Assembly: GCF_003047285.1 (NCBI RefSeq)
Contig: NZ_PZYX01000015.1
Location: 22,659 to 86,658 of the forward strand
Direction: 5' to 3'
DNA from: Nocardioides allogilvus
GTDB taxonomy: Bacteria; Actinomycetota; Actinomycetes; Propionibacteriales; Nocardioidaceae
DNA: 64,000 nucleotides
In this document: positions 9,281 to 18,396 of the stretch, one piece after another
How the letters are laid out: the number at the start of each line of letters is the position of its first letter
How positions within the stretch are numbered: the first letter of the stretch is position 1
Program-made: the position numbers and the translations under genes
Notes under the pieces: model-generated
Databases searched by the model: none
What the model saw: the letters and a program-made list of their open reading frames with translations, nothing else
What the model was told of the DNA's origin: nothing

Positions 9281-10560
9281 CGGACCCGCACCTGTGGCAC
9301 CTGGCCGCGCCGGCTCTGCTGGCGCAGCACCTCGTCGACGGTCCCCCGTCCGCGCCACGGCACGATCGGGCAGCCGAGGGCGGCCAGCTGCTGGAGCAGC
9401 GCGGACCGCTCCAGCATGCGCATCCGCCAGGCGAGTCCCGCCGGCGAGACGCGCCCGCCCAGCTCGTCGAGCGAGCGCTCGCCGAGGGTGTCGATGACCA
9501 CGACCGGGACACCTCGGGCCGAGAGCAGCGCGGCGGCGTTGACGATCGGGGCGTGCAGCATGGTGGACAGCACGTAGACCACGCTGCCGCCGGTGACACC
9601 CAGCTCCAGCGTCTGGTCGGGCACCGACGCGGTCTCCGCCACGACCCGCGTGAGGGTGCCGGTGATGCGGTGCAGGTGGCGCGGCCCGCTGCCGAAGGGC
9701 ACCCGCGCATCGCCGGGCCCGACCACCCGCATGCCGACGCGGTCACCGCGCCGGACGTGGTGGTCCGCCAGCGCCGAGGCCGCGCGCACCGTCAGGTCGA
9801 GGCTGCTGGCGCGGCCGTCGATGCCGCCCGAGATGCCGATGTCACGCAGGGCATCGACCACGATGAGCACCGACGTGTCCTGCTCGGCCCGGGTCGTGAC
9901 CACCTGCAGCTCACGGGTGCGCAGTGACACCGGCCAGCTGATCCGGCGCAACCGGTCGCCGGGAGCGAACGATCGGATCCCGGCGAACTCGGTGCCGCTG
10001 CCGACCCTCCTCGATCGGTGCGCGCCGACGAGTCCGTCCGGCTGCGGCGCCTCCGCTGTCGAGTCGTACGGCGCAGCCTGTGGCCACACCGTCAGCACCT
10101 GTGGCGACAGCCGGACCGGGCCGTGGCGGTAGCCGGCCCAGGCGCTGGTGAGCGCGACCTGCTCGTCCCCGACGGTCGGCCGTCCCCAGCGGCGCGGCCC
10201 GAGCGCGACCACGCTGGCGTCGGCCCCCGCGAGGACGCTCACCGCACCCGACGCCGGTCTGGTGGCCACGTGGGCCACCCTCGGAAGGACGCGGGTGACC
10301 TGCTCGACCCGGTCGGTCCCCGTGACCTGCAGGGTCGCGGTGGTGCCCTGTCCCTCGTGCAGCCGGATCCCGCCCAGCTCCAAGGCGAGGCGGGGATCGG
10401 AGGTCGGCCGACCGAGCAGTCCGAGCAGGGCCGGCACCAGGAACGGCGCGGCCAGCACCAGGAGCACCGGGGAGCCTGCGAGCGCGGCGCCGACGAGCCC
10501 TGCTGCCGCCACCAGCGTCGCTCGGCCGAGCGCCGGAGTAGGCACCCAGGTGCTGCTCAT
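9277..10560 (-). CDS. DUF58 domain protein
   Basis: A 427-residue protein of the family regularly paired with MoxR ATPases. The N-terminus holds two hydrophobic segments (about residues 13-47), followed by a beta-rich region and the signature block FAGIRSFAPGDRLRRISW with downstream TRELQV, leading into a von Willebrand A-like fold (VLIVVDALRD). DUF58 proteins are thought to be clients or adaptors of MoxR in assembling envelope or metal-dependent proteins. It starts 7 bases after the moxR stop and overlaps the next membrane-protein gene by ATGA, so it belongs to the DUF4129-moxR-DUF58 operon. Confidence 0.87.
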   Translation of the reverse strand: MSSTWVPTPALGRATLVAAAGLVGAALAGSPVLLVLAAPFLVPALLGLLGRPTSDPRLALELGGIRLHEGQGTTATLQVTGTDRVEQVTRVLPRVAHVATRPASGAVSVLAGADASVVALGPRRWGRPTVGDEQVALTSAWAGYRHGPVRLSPQVLTVWPQAAPYDSTAEAPQPDGLVGAHRSRRVGSGTEFAGIRSFAPGDRLRRISWPVSLRTRELQVVTTRAEQDTSVLIVVDALRDIGISGGIDGRASSLDLTVRAASALADHHVRRGDRVGMRVVGPGDARVPFGSGPRHLHRITGTLTRVVAETASVPDQTLELGVTGGSVVYVLSTMLHAPIVNAAALLSARGVPVVVIDTLGERSLDELGGRVSPAGLAWRMRMLERSALLQQLAALGCPIVPWRGRGTVDEVLRQQSRRGQVPQVRVR

Positions 10561-10567
10561 GCGGGAG

Positions 10568-11548
10568 TCACCGGCGCTCCAGCGCTCCGGGCGCCGGCAC
10601 GCTCGACAGCACCGCCTCGACGACGCGCGACCCCGAGGCCTGGGTCATCCAGAGCTCGGGCTTCACGGTGATCCGGTGCGCCAGCACGGAGCCGGCGACG
10701 GCCTTGACGTCCTCGGGGATGACGTAGTCACGCCCCCGGATCAGGGCCCACCCGCGCGCGGCCAGGACGAGGCCGAGGCTGCCGCGCGGGGAGGCGCCGA
10801 TGAGCACGTCGGGGTGGGCACGGGTCGCCTCGGCGAGGGCGACGCAGTAGCGCCCCACGCTCTGGTCGACCTGGACCCGCTCGACGGCTGCCTGCACCGC
10901 GCGCAGGCCGGCGGCGTCGGTGACGGCCTCGACCGACACCTCCTCGCGCTGCCGCTCGAGGCGACGCGCGACGACGTCGTACTCCTCGTCCGCCGTCGGG
11001 TAGCCGAAGGCGACCCGCAGCAGGAAGCGGTCGAGCTGCGCCTCCGGCAGCGGGTAGGTGCCTTCGTACTCCACCGGGTTGGCGGTCGCCAGCACGTGGA
11101 AGGGCTTCGGCAGCAGGTGCGTCTCGCCCTCGACGGTGACCTGGCCCTCCTGCATGGCCTCGAGCAGTGCGGCCTGCGTCTTGGGCGGCGTCCGGTTGAT
11201 CTCGTCGGCGAGCAGCAGGCCGGCGAACAGCGGTCCGCGGCGGAAGGAGAACTCGCCCACCCGCTGGTCGTAGATGTAGGAGCCGGTCAGGTCGGCCGGC
11301 AGCAGGTCGGGGGTGAACTGCGCGCGCGAGAAGTCGAGCCCGAGGGCCTGGGCGAAGGTGCGCGCCGCCAGCGTCTTGCCGAGCCCCGGGAAGTCCTCGA
11401 TCAGCACGTGTCCCTTCGCCAGGATCGCCGCCAGCACCAGGCTCAGGGGCTGCTGCTTGCCGACGACGGCACGCCCGACCTGCGCCAGCACTCCCTGCGC
11501 GACGGCGGTGGCTTCGGCTGCGGTCAGGGTGGCTTCACTCGTGGTCAC
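10568..11548 (-). CDS. MoxR-family AAA+ ATPase
   Basis: Chaperone-like AAA+ ATPase of the MoxR proper type. The 326-residue product shows Walker A FPGLGKT (about 53-59), Walker B LLADEINRTPPKTQ, sensor I LATANPVEYEG and the conserved YPLPEAQLDRFLLR. It is expected to remodel or activate partners encoded alongside, here DUF58 and DUF4129 proteins. The GTG start at 11548 lies inside the end of the preceding membrane-protein gene (14-base overlap), indicating coupled translation. No transglutaminase-like (TgpA) gene accompanies it, unlike many MoxR operons. Confidence 0.93.
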   Translation of the reverse strand: MTTSEATLTAAEATAVAQGVLAQVGRAVVGKQQPLSLVLAAILAKGHVLIEDFPGLGKTLAARTFAQALGLDFSRAQFTPDLLPADLTGSYIYDQRVGEFSFRRGPLFAGLLLADEINRTPPKTQAALLEAMQEGQVTVEGETHLLPKPFHVLATANPVEYEGTYPLPEAQLDRFLLRVAFGYPTADEEYDVVARRLERQREEVSVEAVTDAAGLRAVQAAVERVQVDQSVGRYCVALAEATRAHPDVLIGASPRGSLGLVLAARGWALIRGRDYVIPEDVKAVAGSVLAHRITVKPELWMTQASGSRVVEAVLSSVPAPGALERR

Positions 11549-11969
11549 GTGGCTCCTCGATGCGGGTCAGGATGCGGTCGATGTCGGTGGGGGTGAGACG
11601 TCGCGTCGGCTGGTCCGCGAGGGAGCGCAGCACGGGATCGGTGAGGTCCGGGTCGCGGCGGCGGGCGAGGTCGAGGAGCCGCTCGGCCAATGCCGGCGAG
11701 GGCTCGCGGGCGGCGAGGTGGTTGGTCAGCACGCGGTGATGGACGCTGTCATCGGCGGCATCCGGTCGTGTGTACGGCGCCAGCGGCTTGCCCCAGCGCG
11801 CGTCGGCCACCCCGAAGACGTCCGAGGCGAGCCAGAGCAGGACCACGACGACGGTGGCGGTCAGCGCCCACTCGAGCAGCTGGGGGTCGGAGTCGATCAG
11901 GCTGAGGGCGAGCTCGCCGCCCGCGACCACCAGGGCGAGCGCGCCGAGCCGCGGCAGCCATCTGCGCAT
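11535..11969 (-). CDS. Small membrane protein upstream of MoxR
   Basis: A 144-residue protein with two membrane segments near its N-terminus (LGALALVVAGGELALSLI and ALTATVVVVLLWLASDV) and a charged helical C-terminal half ending in LTPTDIDRILTRIEEP. No catalytic motif is visible. The ATG at 11969 shares bases with the TGA of the upstream DUF4129 gene (GTGATG arrangement; GTG at 11972 is the alternative). Proteins of this size sit between DUF4129 and MoxR genes in other actinobacteria, so it is probably a conserved envelope component of unknown role. Confidence 0.75.
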   Translation of the reverse strand: MRRWLPRLGALALVVAGGELALSLIDSDPQLLEWALTATVVVVLLWLASDVFGVADARWGKPLAPYTRPDAADDSVHHRVLTNHLAAREPSPALAERLLDLARRRDPDLTDPVLRSLADQPTRRLTPTDIDRILTRIEEPRDHE

Positions 11970-12688
11970 CACCGGTCGACGACCCCCGACTGGATCCGGC
12001 GCAAAGCAGCCACGGCCGCCTCCCGGGCGTCCTCGCCCAGGTCGTGCTCGGAGAAGCGGGCCTCGCGGTAGAGCTCGAGCAGCCGGGTCACCGCGACGGG
12101 ATCGACCTCCGCGCGCTCGAGCAGCCGCAGGGCGAGCTCCGAGGAGGTCTCCCAGGCGTGGCGCACGAGTCCCGCCTCCACGGCCTGCAGCTCGAAGCGG
12201 TGCCAGCACGCGACGATCGCGTTGCGCGGCGCGCCGTCGAGCAGCACCCGCAGCTGTTCTCGCTCATCGGTGGCCATCGACCGGCGCACCTGCTGAGCGT
12301 CGCCCGTCTCGACGGTCTCGAAGTCGACGGAAGGAGGCGGCTCGTGGCGACGACGCAGCCGCCAGAGCGTCACGACCCGGCGCCCGACGAGGAGGACGAC
12401 GAGCACCATGACGACGGCGACGACCACCGTGAGGGCGACCCCGACGGCCTGCCCGATCCGGGCGGCGATGCCGTCCGCGTCCTGCTCGGCTGGGCCGAAT
12501 TCCTGGTCGGGGAGCTCCTCGACAGGAGCCTGGGGCGTGCTGGTCGTCTCGGTGCTCATCACGGGACCGCGGCCGGTGAGCACGGGCGACGGGCCGACCA
12601 GGGCGGCCCACCCGACCAGGGTGACGAGCAGGCACGCGCCGGCGGTCGCCGCGACAGCGCGCCATGCCTGCCTCGCCCCCGGAGTCAT
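11969..12688 (-). CDS. DUF4129 domain membrane protein
   Basis: A 239-residue protein: a first hydrophobic segment (about 10-34), an extracytoplasmic Thr/Pro/Glu-rich stretch, a second membrane segment (about 82-105, VALTVVVAVVMVLVVLLVG), then a helical cytoplasmic C-terminal domain containing NAIVACWHRFE, ETSSELALRLLE and ARFSEHDLGEDA, which match the DUF4129 pattern seen at the end of transglutaminase TgpA proteins. Here the transglutaminase core is absent and the domain stands alone. It is the first gene of the leftward operon running to adnB. Confidence 0.82.
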   Translation of the reverse strand: MTPGARQAWRAVAATAGACLLVTLVGWAALVGPSPVLTGRGPVMSTETTSTPQAPVEELPDQEFGPAEQDADGIAARIGQAVGVALTVVVAVVMVLVVLLVGRRVVTLWRLRRRHEPPPSVDFETVETGDAQQVRRSMATDEREQLRVLLDGAPRNAIVACWHRFELQAVEAGLVRHAWETSSELALRLLERAEVDPVAVTRLLELYREARFSEHDLGEDAREAAVAALRRIQSGVVDR

Positions 12689-12727
12689 GGCGCCACCCTA
12701 GCCCCGGCGACGGGTGCTCAAATGAGA

Positions 12728-12762
12728 CCGGCGGCACCGTCCCCCACAGACGGCACCGCCGG
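12728..12762 (-). terminator. Terminator-like hairpin after the serine protease
   Basis: Inverted repeat CCGGCGG-CA-CCGTC / GACGG-CA-CCGCCGG (7 + 5 bp around a CA/CA internal loop, 7-base apical loop) lies 23 bases past the protease stop, ahead of the DUF4129 gene. Confidence 0.6.
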
Positions 12763-12784
12763 AATTCTCAGGTGTTGCGCTCGC

Positions 12785-13669
12785 TCAGAAGAGCGGGCTG
12801 AACGGCTCCGTGCCCGGCACCAGGCTCAGGCCGGCGATGCCGCCGTTCTGCTGGGCGTAGGTGAGCTCGTGGTTGAGGTCACCGACACCGTTGGAGCCGG
12901 CGAGCGGCGCGATCGCGAGCGTCGACAGCGTGCCCAGGGCGTTGCCCTCGGCGTCGAGGAACGCGCTGCCCGAGTCTCCGGGGACGCCCGGGCTCACGGT
13001 GTAGACCGGGTGCGACCAGCCGTCGCCCTCGGTGCCGACGCTCGTGCCCTGCTTGGGCGAGAGCTCGGTGATCCCGCCGCGGAGGCTGGAGTTGCCGTAG
13101 GAGTAGACGTCGTCACCGGCGGCGGTGCCAGCGGTGTTGATGCCGACCGGGCCACCCCAGAAGGGCACCGAGGGGTTCACCTTGGCGACGTCCGCGGCGT
13201 CGACCTTGACCAGGGCCAGGTCGTTGTAGGCGCAGGCGTTCTCGTCGGACTCGTCCTTGTTCTGCATGGTCAGCCACGAGGAGTAGGCCAAGGTGCCCTG
13301 GCCGACCTCGGTGCCCTCGGTCAGCAGCGAGCCGCCGGTCACGAACTGCACCCGAGTGCCGAGCGGCAGGGAGCCGGCGTCACAGCCGTTGGTGTCGGTC
13401 GCGGCACCGAGACCGGCGCAGTGGGCGGCGTAGCCGACGTAGGTGGCGCCCGAGCCGTCGGTGTAGACGAAGTTGGCGGTGCACTGGGCACCGTCGGTGT
13501 ACATCTGCACACCGGGGGTGATCGTGGCCGTGGCAGCCGGCGCCCAGGTCTGAGCAGCAGTCGGCTTGCCCTTGCCGCCCTTGGCGGCGACGGCCGGAGC
13601 GCTCGTGGCGACGGCGGTGACGAGCACCGCACTGGAGGCGACAGCGAGCAGGGTCTTGTTGAGTCGCAT
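12785..13669 (-). CDS. Secreted trypsin-like serine protease
   Basis: Chymotrypsin-fold (S1-like) endopeptidase, exported. The N-terminus (MRLNKTLLAVASSAV, ending near APAVA at residue 28) is a Sec signal peptide. The catalytic triad is visible as H83 in AAHC, D150 in YNDLAL and S233 in PGDSGSAF. Several cysteine pairs (C63/C84, C96/C145) fit disulfides. The 294-residue length fits a protease with no obvious separate propeptide domain. It is flanked by inverted repeats on both sides and is probably monocistronic. Substrate unknown. Confidence 0.9.
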   Translation of the reverse strand: MRLNKTLLAVASSAVLVTAVATSAPAVAAKGGKGKPTAAQTWAPAATATITPGVQMYTDGAQCTANFVYTDGSGATYVGYAAHCAGLGAATDTNGCDAGSLPLGTRVQFVTGGSLLTEGTEVGQGTLAYSSWLTMQNKDESDENACAYNDLALVKVDAADVAKVNPSVPFWGGPVGINTAGTAAGDDVYSYGNSSLRGGITELSPKQGTSVGTEGDGWSHPVYTVSPGVPGDSGSAFLDAEGNALGTLSTLAIAPLAGSNGVGDLNHELTYAQQNGGIAGLSLVPGTEPFSPLF

Positions 13670-13758
13670 GCGACAGGGTTCCTCTCCCAGTTGTTCCCGC
13701 GGCTGAGGATGCGCCGCGGGCGTTCACTGGGTTGAACGAGAGTGGCCCGAACGAGTTA

Positions 13759-13790
13759 TGCCCGCATGGCCCGTTGGGGCCATGCGGGCA
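13759..13790 (-). terminator. Strong hairpin after moeZ
   Basis: A perfect 14-bp stem (TGCCCGCATGGCCC / GGGCCATGCGGGCA) with a four-base loop lies 14 bases beyond the moeZ stop and is followed on the minus strand by a mildly T-rich stretch. It separates moeZ from the protease gene. Confidence 0.85.
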
Positions 13791-13803
13791 CACTCGGGTT
13801 GCG

Positions 13804-15003
13804 TCAGTAGGTCGGCTGGCTCGGGTCGATCTGGCTGACCCAGGCCACGACGCCGCCGCCGACGTGCACCGCGTCGGCGTAGCCCGCGCCCTTGACGATC
13901 GCGAGCGTCTCGGCCGAGCGCACGCCCGACTTGCAGTGCATGACGATCTGCTTGTCGCTCGGCAGCTGGCTCAGCGCGTTGCCGTTGAGGAACTCACCCT
14001 TGGGGATGAGCACCGAGCCCGGGATCTTGTTGATCTCGTACTCGTTGGGCTCGCGCACGTCGACGAGCACGAAGTCACGCTCGCCGTTCTCGCGCTCCTT
14101 GAGCATGTGCTCGAGCTGGGTGACCGAGATGGTCGAGCCGGCAGCAGCCTCGGCGGCCTCGTCGGACACGGCGCCACAGAAGGCGTCGTAGTCGATCAGC
14201 TCGGACACCGTCGCGTTCTCACCGCACAGGACGCAGTTGGGGTCCTTGCGCACCTTGAGCTTGCGGTACTCCATCTCGAGCGCGTCGTAGATCATCAGCT
14301 TGCCCGCGATCGGGTCGCCGATGCCGGTCAGCAGCTTGATCGCCTCGTTGACCTGGATGGCACCGATGCTCGCGCAGAGCACGCCGAGGACGCCGCCCTC
14401 GGCGCAGCTCGGGACCATGCCCGGCGGCGGCGGCTCGGGGTAGAGGCAGCGGTAGCAGGGCAGGTCCTCGCCCAGCATCGGCGCGAAGACCGAGGCCTGG
14501 CCGTCGAAGCGGTAGATCGAGCCCCAGACGTAGGGGATCTTCAAGAAGTACGCCGCGTCGTTGACCATGTAGCGCGTGGCGAAGTTGTCGGTGCCGTCGA
14601 CGATCAGGTCGTAGCCCTTGAACACCTCGAGCACGTTGTCGTTGTCCAGGCGCTCGGGGTGCAGGATCACCTCGACGTACGGGTTGATCTCGGCGATCGA
14701 CTCCTTGGCCGACTGGCCCTTGGGCTTGTCGATGTCGCTGACGCCGTGGATGACCTGGCGCTGCAGGTTGGACTCGTCGACGGTGTCGAACTCGGCGATC
14801 CCCAGGGTGCCGACACCGGCAGCCGCGAGGTAGAGCAGGGCGGGCGAGCCGAGGCCGCCGGCGCCGATCACGAGCACCTTGGCGTTCTTGAGGCGCTTCT
14901 GCCCCGTCATCCCGACGTCGGGGATGATCAGGTGGCGGCTGTAGCGGCGGACCTCATCGATGCTGAGCTCGGCGGCTGGCTCGACGAGCGCTGGGAACGA
15001 CAC
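13804..15003 (-). CDS. moeZ: Adenylyltransferase/sulfurtransferase MoeZ
   Basis: ThiF/MoeB-type E1 enzyme fused to rhodanese; it adenylates and then thiocarboxylates small sulfur-carrier proteins for molybdopterin, cysteine or thioamide synthesis. The 399-residue product has the ATP-binding GAGGLGSPALLYLAAAGVG (near 48), zinc cysteines CYRC and CVLC, and a C-terminal rhodanese domain with active-site loop HCKSGVRS. GTG at 15003 is chosen because GAAGGAG sits just upstream; the longer frame to 15099 has no similarity. The position next to a TetR/DUF3107 block matches Rv3206c of M. tuberculosis. Confidence 0.93.
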   Translation of the reverse strand: MSFPALVEPAAELSIDEVRRYSRHLIIPDVGMTGQKRLKNAKVLVIGAGGLGSPALLYLAAAGVGTLGIAEFDTVDESNLQRQVIHGVSDIDKPKGQSAKESIAEINPYVEVILHPERLDNDNVLEVFKGYDLIVDGTDNFATRYMVNDAAYFLKIPYVWGSIYRFDGQASVFAPMLGEDLPCYRCLYPEPPPPGMVPSCAEGGVLGVLCASIGAIQVNEAIKLLTGIGDPIAGKLMIYDALEMEYRKLKVRKDPNCVLCGENATVSELIDYDAFCGAVSDEAAEAAAGSTISVTQLEHMLKERENGERDFVLVDVREPNEYEINKIPGSVLIPKGEFLNGNALSQLPSDKQIVMHCKSGVRSAETLAIVKGAGYADAVHVGGGVVAWVSQIDPSQPTY

Positions 15004-15131
15004 TGCGGACTCCTTCGAAGAATGGCGGTCCCGGCACAACCTCCGGGCCCTCCTCCATGTTCCCCGCGTGTCCCACGACGCCCGACCACGTCCCGCCATC
15101 CGGACCGCCGCGTCACGGACGGGTAAAACCT

Positions 15132-15143
15132 GGACCCGGGTCC
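15132..15143. promoter_or_regulatory. 12-bp palindrome in a divergent intergenic region
   Basis: The 274 bases between moeZ and the M6 protease gene start contain the perfect palindrome GGACCCGGGTCC, with a further half-site-like AGGACCCG 12 bases later. A regulator site is possible but unproven. I see no other gene in this gap. Confidence 0.25.
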
Positions 15144-15277
15144 TTTACAGGCAGGACCCGATGGGCGAGGGTCGGCAGGTTCGCATTTTCCCGTCCGGGC
15201 GGGCTCGCGCGGCAATCGTCGGACCACAGTCCGCCCGCCACCGCAAGATCTCCCGGACTTTCCCGGAAGGTCACACG

Positions 15278-17590
15278 TTGAAGCCCGTCACCAGACGCCT
15301 CCTCGCCGGAGGCACCACGCTGGCCCTGTCGGCCACCATGGCGGCCACCCTCACCGCCACCTCGGCCCAGGCCGGCCCCTCCAGCGACTCCCCCAGGGTC
15401 GCGTCCGCACACCGCGAGGACAACCGTCCCGGCCCACGCACCGCGGAGATGCAGCGCAAGCGCGAGAAGGCGCTGGCCATGCTGGCCAACGGCTCCGCCC
15501 AGCTCGAGCAGCGCTCCGAGGGCGCCACCGTCGCGCTCGGCGGCGGTGAGTACGTCGAGTTCCCGGTCGAGAAGACCGACAAGATCTTCACCATCCTCTC
15601 CGAGTTCGGCGCGACCGGCTCGGGCCGGCTCGGCACCACTCCCGGCCCGCTGCACAACGAGATCCCGAAGCCCGACCGGGCGAGCGACAACTCGACGTTC
15701 TGGCAGCCCGACTTCGACAAGGCGCACTACGACGAGATGTTCAACGGCGACGGCGAGTCGTTCAAGAACTACTACTCGCAGCTCTCCTCGGGTCGCTACA
15801 CCGCGATCAACACCGTGACCGACTGGGTCAAGGTGCCGGGCAACGCATCGACGTACGGCGACAACACGGTCGAGGACGACGGCGGCTCGTGGGCCTTCAT
15901 CGACGACTCCGCCGACTCCTGGTATGCCGCGCAGCTCGCGGCCGGGCAGACGGCTGCGCAGATCGACGACTACCTCGCGCAGTTCGACGTGTGGGACCGC
16001 TACGACTTCAACGGCAACGGCAACTTCAACGAGGCCGACGGCTACATCGACCACTTCCAGGCCGTGCACGCCGGCGAGGGCGAGGAGGCCGGCGCCGACG
16101 CGGACGCCATCTGGTCCCACCGCTGGTACGTCGGCTCGGGCTACGGCACCACCGGCCCCGCGGTCGGCGGCACCAACAACCTGGGTGGCGGCGCGCAGAT
16201 CGGTGGCAGCAAGTACTTCATCGGCGACTACACCGTCGAGCCCGAGAACGGCGGCCTGGGCGTCTTCGCCCACGAGTTCGGCCACGACCTCGGCCTGCCC
16301 GACTTCTACGACACCGCGGGCGGCGAGAACGGCACGTCGTTCTGGACGCTGATGTCGAGCGGCTCGTGGCTCAGCCACGGCACCAACGCCGCCCCCGGCG
16401 AGGAGGGCATCGGCACGATCCCCGGCCTGATGGGTCCTGAGGAGAAGCTCTACCTCGGCTGGCTCGACTACACCGAGGTCGACGCGGGCGAGAGCGGCAC
16501 CTACAAGCTGGGCCCCTCGCAGCACACCTACGCCGACGCCGACCAGGCGCTCAAGGTCAACCTGCCCAACTCCTCGATCACCCACGCCTACACGACCCCG
16601 GTCGCGGGCACCCACGCCTGGTGGTCGGGTCGTGGTGACGACCTGTCCAGCTCGCTGACCCGCACCGTCCCGGCCGCGGCGTCGGTGACCGTGACGGCCA
16701 AGGCCTGGCACGAGATCGAAGCCGGCTACGACTACCTCTACGCCCAGTACTCCCTCGACAACGGGGCCAACTGGACGACGATCGGCCAGCCCCTCGACGG
16801 CTCCTCGCGGGGTCGCTGGACCGGCCTGCGCTACAACTACAAGGCCGGTGGCGCCGAGTCGCAGTTCCGCTTCCTCTACAAGACCGACGGCGGCTACAAC
16901 GAGGCCGGCGCGTTCCTCGACGACATCGCCATCAAGGCCGGCACGACCTTCACCGACGGCGCCGAGTCCGGCGCCAACGGCTGGACGGCCGACGGCTGGA
17001 CGATCTCGACCGGCACCGAGACGACCAACGCGACGCGCTACTACCTGCTGGAGAACCGCCAGTACGTCGGGTTCGACGCGACCCTGCAGGAGGGTGGCTA
17101 CCAGTTCTCCCAGGGGGTCACCAAGCCCAACTGGGTCGAGTTCTTCCCGGTCCAGGACGGCATGCTGGTCTGGCTGGTCGACAACTCCTACACCGACAAC
17201 AACGTCGCCACGCACCCCGGTGCTGGCTACGCGATGGTCGTGGACGCCTCGCCCAACTCGCTGACCTACCCCGACGGCAGCAGCCCCAGCAACCGTCGCG
17301 AGCCGTTCGACGCGACGTTCGACGTCGACACCGTCGACCGGGTCTGCCTGCACAAGGAGGTCGCCGGAGGCACCCGCCAGGCGCCGACCGTCGAGACCCT
17401 GGAGGCGTGCGCCGGCGGCGTACCGTCCACGGCGACGTTCGACGACAGCGACCCGCTGGCCTACTACGACGCAGCCGCGCCGCAGAACTCCGTCAAGGTC
17501 GCCGGTGCCGGCGTCACCGCGACGGTGACCGGTGAGACCGACGGCTTCCTGACCGTCGACGTCGCCAACCCGGGGCCGGTCACGCCCTGA
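15278..17590 (+). CDS. Secreted M6-family (immune inhibitor A-like) metalloprotease
   Basis: Zinc metalloendopeptidase of about 770 residues. A signal peptide (KPVTRRLLAGGTTLALSAT, cleavage near AQA at about 35) precedes a propeptide and the catalytic domain, whose HEFGHDLGLPD (332-342) gives the two zinc histidines and the catalytic glutamate of the HExxHxxGxxD type. Downstream beta-rich blocks with GAFLDDIAI and WVEFFPVQDG resemble the C-terminal part of InhA/PrtV proteases. The start is TTG at 15278, preceded by GGAAGG seven bases away; the frame extends upstream but only with basic, non-similar sequence. No membrane anchor or LPXTG is visible at the C-terminus. Confidence 0.88.
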   Translation: MKPVTRRLLAGGTTLALSATMAATLTATSAQAGPSSDSPRVASAHREDNRPGPRTAEMQRKREKALAMLANGSAQLEQRSEGATVALGGGEYVEFPVEKTDKIFTILSEFGATGSGRLGTTPGPLHNEIPKPDRASDNSTFWQPDFDKAHYDEMFNGDGESFKNYYSQLSSGRYTAINTVTDWVKVPGNASTYGDNTVEDDGGSWAFIDDSADSWYAAQLAAGQTAAQIDDYLAQFDVWDRYDFNGNGNFNEADGYIDHFQAVHAGEGEEAGADADAIWSHRWYVGSGYGTTGPAVGGTNNLGGGAQIGGSKYFIGDYTVEPENGGLGVFAHEFGHDLGLPDFYDTAGGENGTSFWTLMSSGSWLSHGTNAAPGEEGIGTIPGLMGPEEKLYLGWLDYTEVDAGESGTYKLGPSQHTYADADQALKVNLPNSSITHAYTTPVAGTHAWWSGRGDDLSSSLTRTVPAAASVTVTAKAWHEIEAGYDYLYAQYSLDNGANWTTIGQPLDGSSRGRWTGLRYNYKAGGAESQFRFLYKTDGGYNEAGAFLDDIAIKAGTTFTDGAESGANGWTADGWTISTGTETTNATRYYLLENRQYVGFDATLQEGGYQFSQGVTKPNWVEFFPVQDGMLVWLVDNSYTDNNVATHPGAGYAMVVDASPNSLTYPDGSSPSNRREPFDATFDVDTVDRVCLHKEVAGGTRQAPTVETLEACAGGVPSTATFDDSDPLAYYDAAAPQNSVKVAGAGVTATVTGETDGFLTVDVANPGPVTP

Positions 17591-17620
17591 TCGATGCGCC
17601 TGAGGTGCAGCTCCACAACG

Positions 17621-17650
17621 CAAGGGCCCCGCGTCGCCGCGGGGCCCTTG
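17621..17650 (+). terminator. Terminator of the M6 protease gene
   Basis: A perfect 13-bp stem (CAAGGGCCCCGCG / CGCGGGGCCCTTG) with loop TCGC lies 30 bases after the stop codon and before the TetR gene. Confidence 0.85.
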
Positions 17651-17703
17651 CGCTCACTATGAGTAGGCTGCGACTTCAGTGAATCCCTGGGAGGAAACAA
17701 CAC

Positions 17704-18354
17704 GTGAGCGTTGATCGATTCGACTCCGGCGAGCCCCGTCCCCGCGGTGCCCGGATGCCGCGGCGCGAGCGTCGCGCCCAGCTGATGGAGTCGGCCCTCG
17801 AGGTCTTCGTCGCGCAGGGTTACCACTCCGCCGCGATGGACGACATCGCTGATCGTGCCGGCGTGTCCAAGCCCGTGCTCTACCAGCACTTCCCCGGCAA
17901 GCTCGACCTCTACCTCGCGCTGCTCGACTCCTCGTGCGACACGATCATCGACAACTGTCGCGTCGCACTGGCCTCGACCACCGACAACAAGCTGCGCGTG
18001 CAGGCGACCATGCAGGCGTTCTTCGAGTACGTCTCGGCCGAGACCGGCGCCTTCCGGCTGGTCTTCGAGTCCGACCTGACCAGCGAGCCCGCCGTGCGCG
18101 AGCACGTCGACCGCGTCACCACCGAGTGCGCGGCGATGATCACCGACGTCATCCACGAGGACACCGGCCTGCCCGACGAGGCCTCGCGACTGCTCGCGGT
18201 GTCGCTGGTGGGAATGGCTCAGGTCAGTGCGCGGTTCTGGCTGGCCGAGGCGGGCGTGAGCAGCGGGGCGATCCCTCTCACGGACGCCGCCGCCCTCGTG
18301 TCCGGCCTGGCGTGGCGCGGCATCCGGGGCTACCCCAAGACCGAAGACCACTGA
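17704..18354 (+). CDS. TetR-family transcriptional regulator
   Basis: A 216-residue TetR/AcrR repressor-type protein. The N-terminal helix-turn-helix spans about residues 20-70 (LMESALEVFVAQGYH, DDIADRAGVSKPVLYQHF) and the rest is a helical ligand/dimer domain. GTG at 17704 is favoured by GGGAGGAAA nine bases upstream. It is followed closely by DUF3107, as in M. tuberculosis (Rv3208-Rv3208A), so the pair is probably cotranscribed. The ligand and targets cannot be read from the sequence. Confidence 0.92.
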   Translation: MSVDRFDSGEPRPRGARMPRRERRAQLMESALEVFVAQGYHSAAMDDIADRAGVSKPVLYQHFPGKLDLYLALLDSSCDTIIDNCRVALASTTDNKLRVQATMQAFFEYVSAETGAFRLVFESDLTSEPAVREHVDRVTTECAAMITDVIHEDTGLPDEASRLLAVSLVGMAQVSARFWLAEAGVSSGAIPLTDAAALVSGLAWRGIRGYPKTEDH

Positions 18355-18396
18355 AGCACCACCCACCCATCGACGTACAGACACAAGGAGTGACCC

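Noticed and set aside
2133..9577. Very long plus-strand frames opposite adnB and adnA (990 and 1160 codons)
   Set aside because: They are mirror frames of the high-GC helicase genes, rich in Gly/Arg/Ala/Val, with no domain motifs, whereas the minus strand shows complete helicase and nuclease motifs.
15113..17623. 836-codon minus-strand frame opposite the M6 protease
   Set aside because: Antisense frame without motifs; the plus strand has signal peptide, HEFGH zinc site and terminator.
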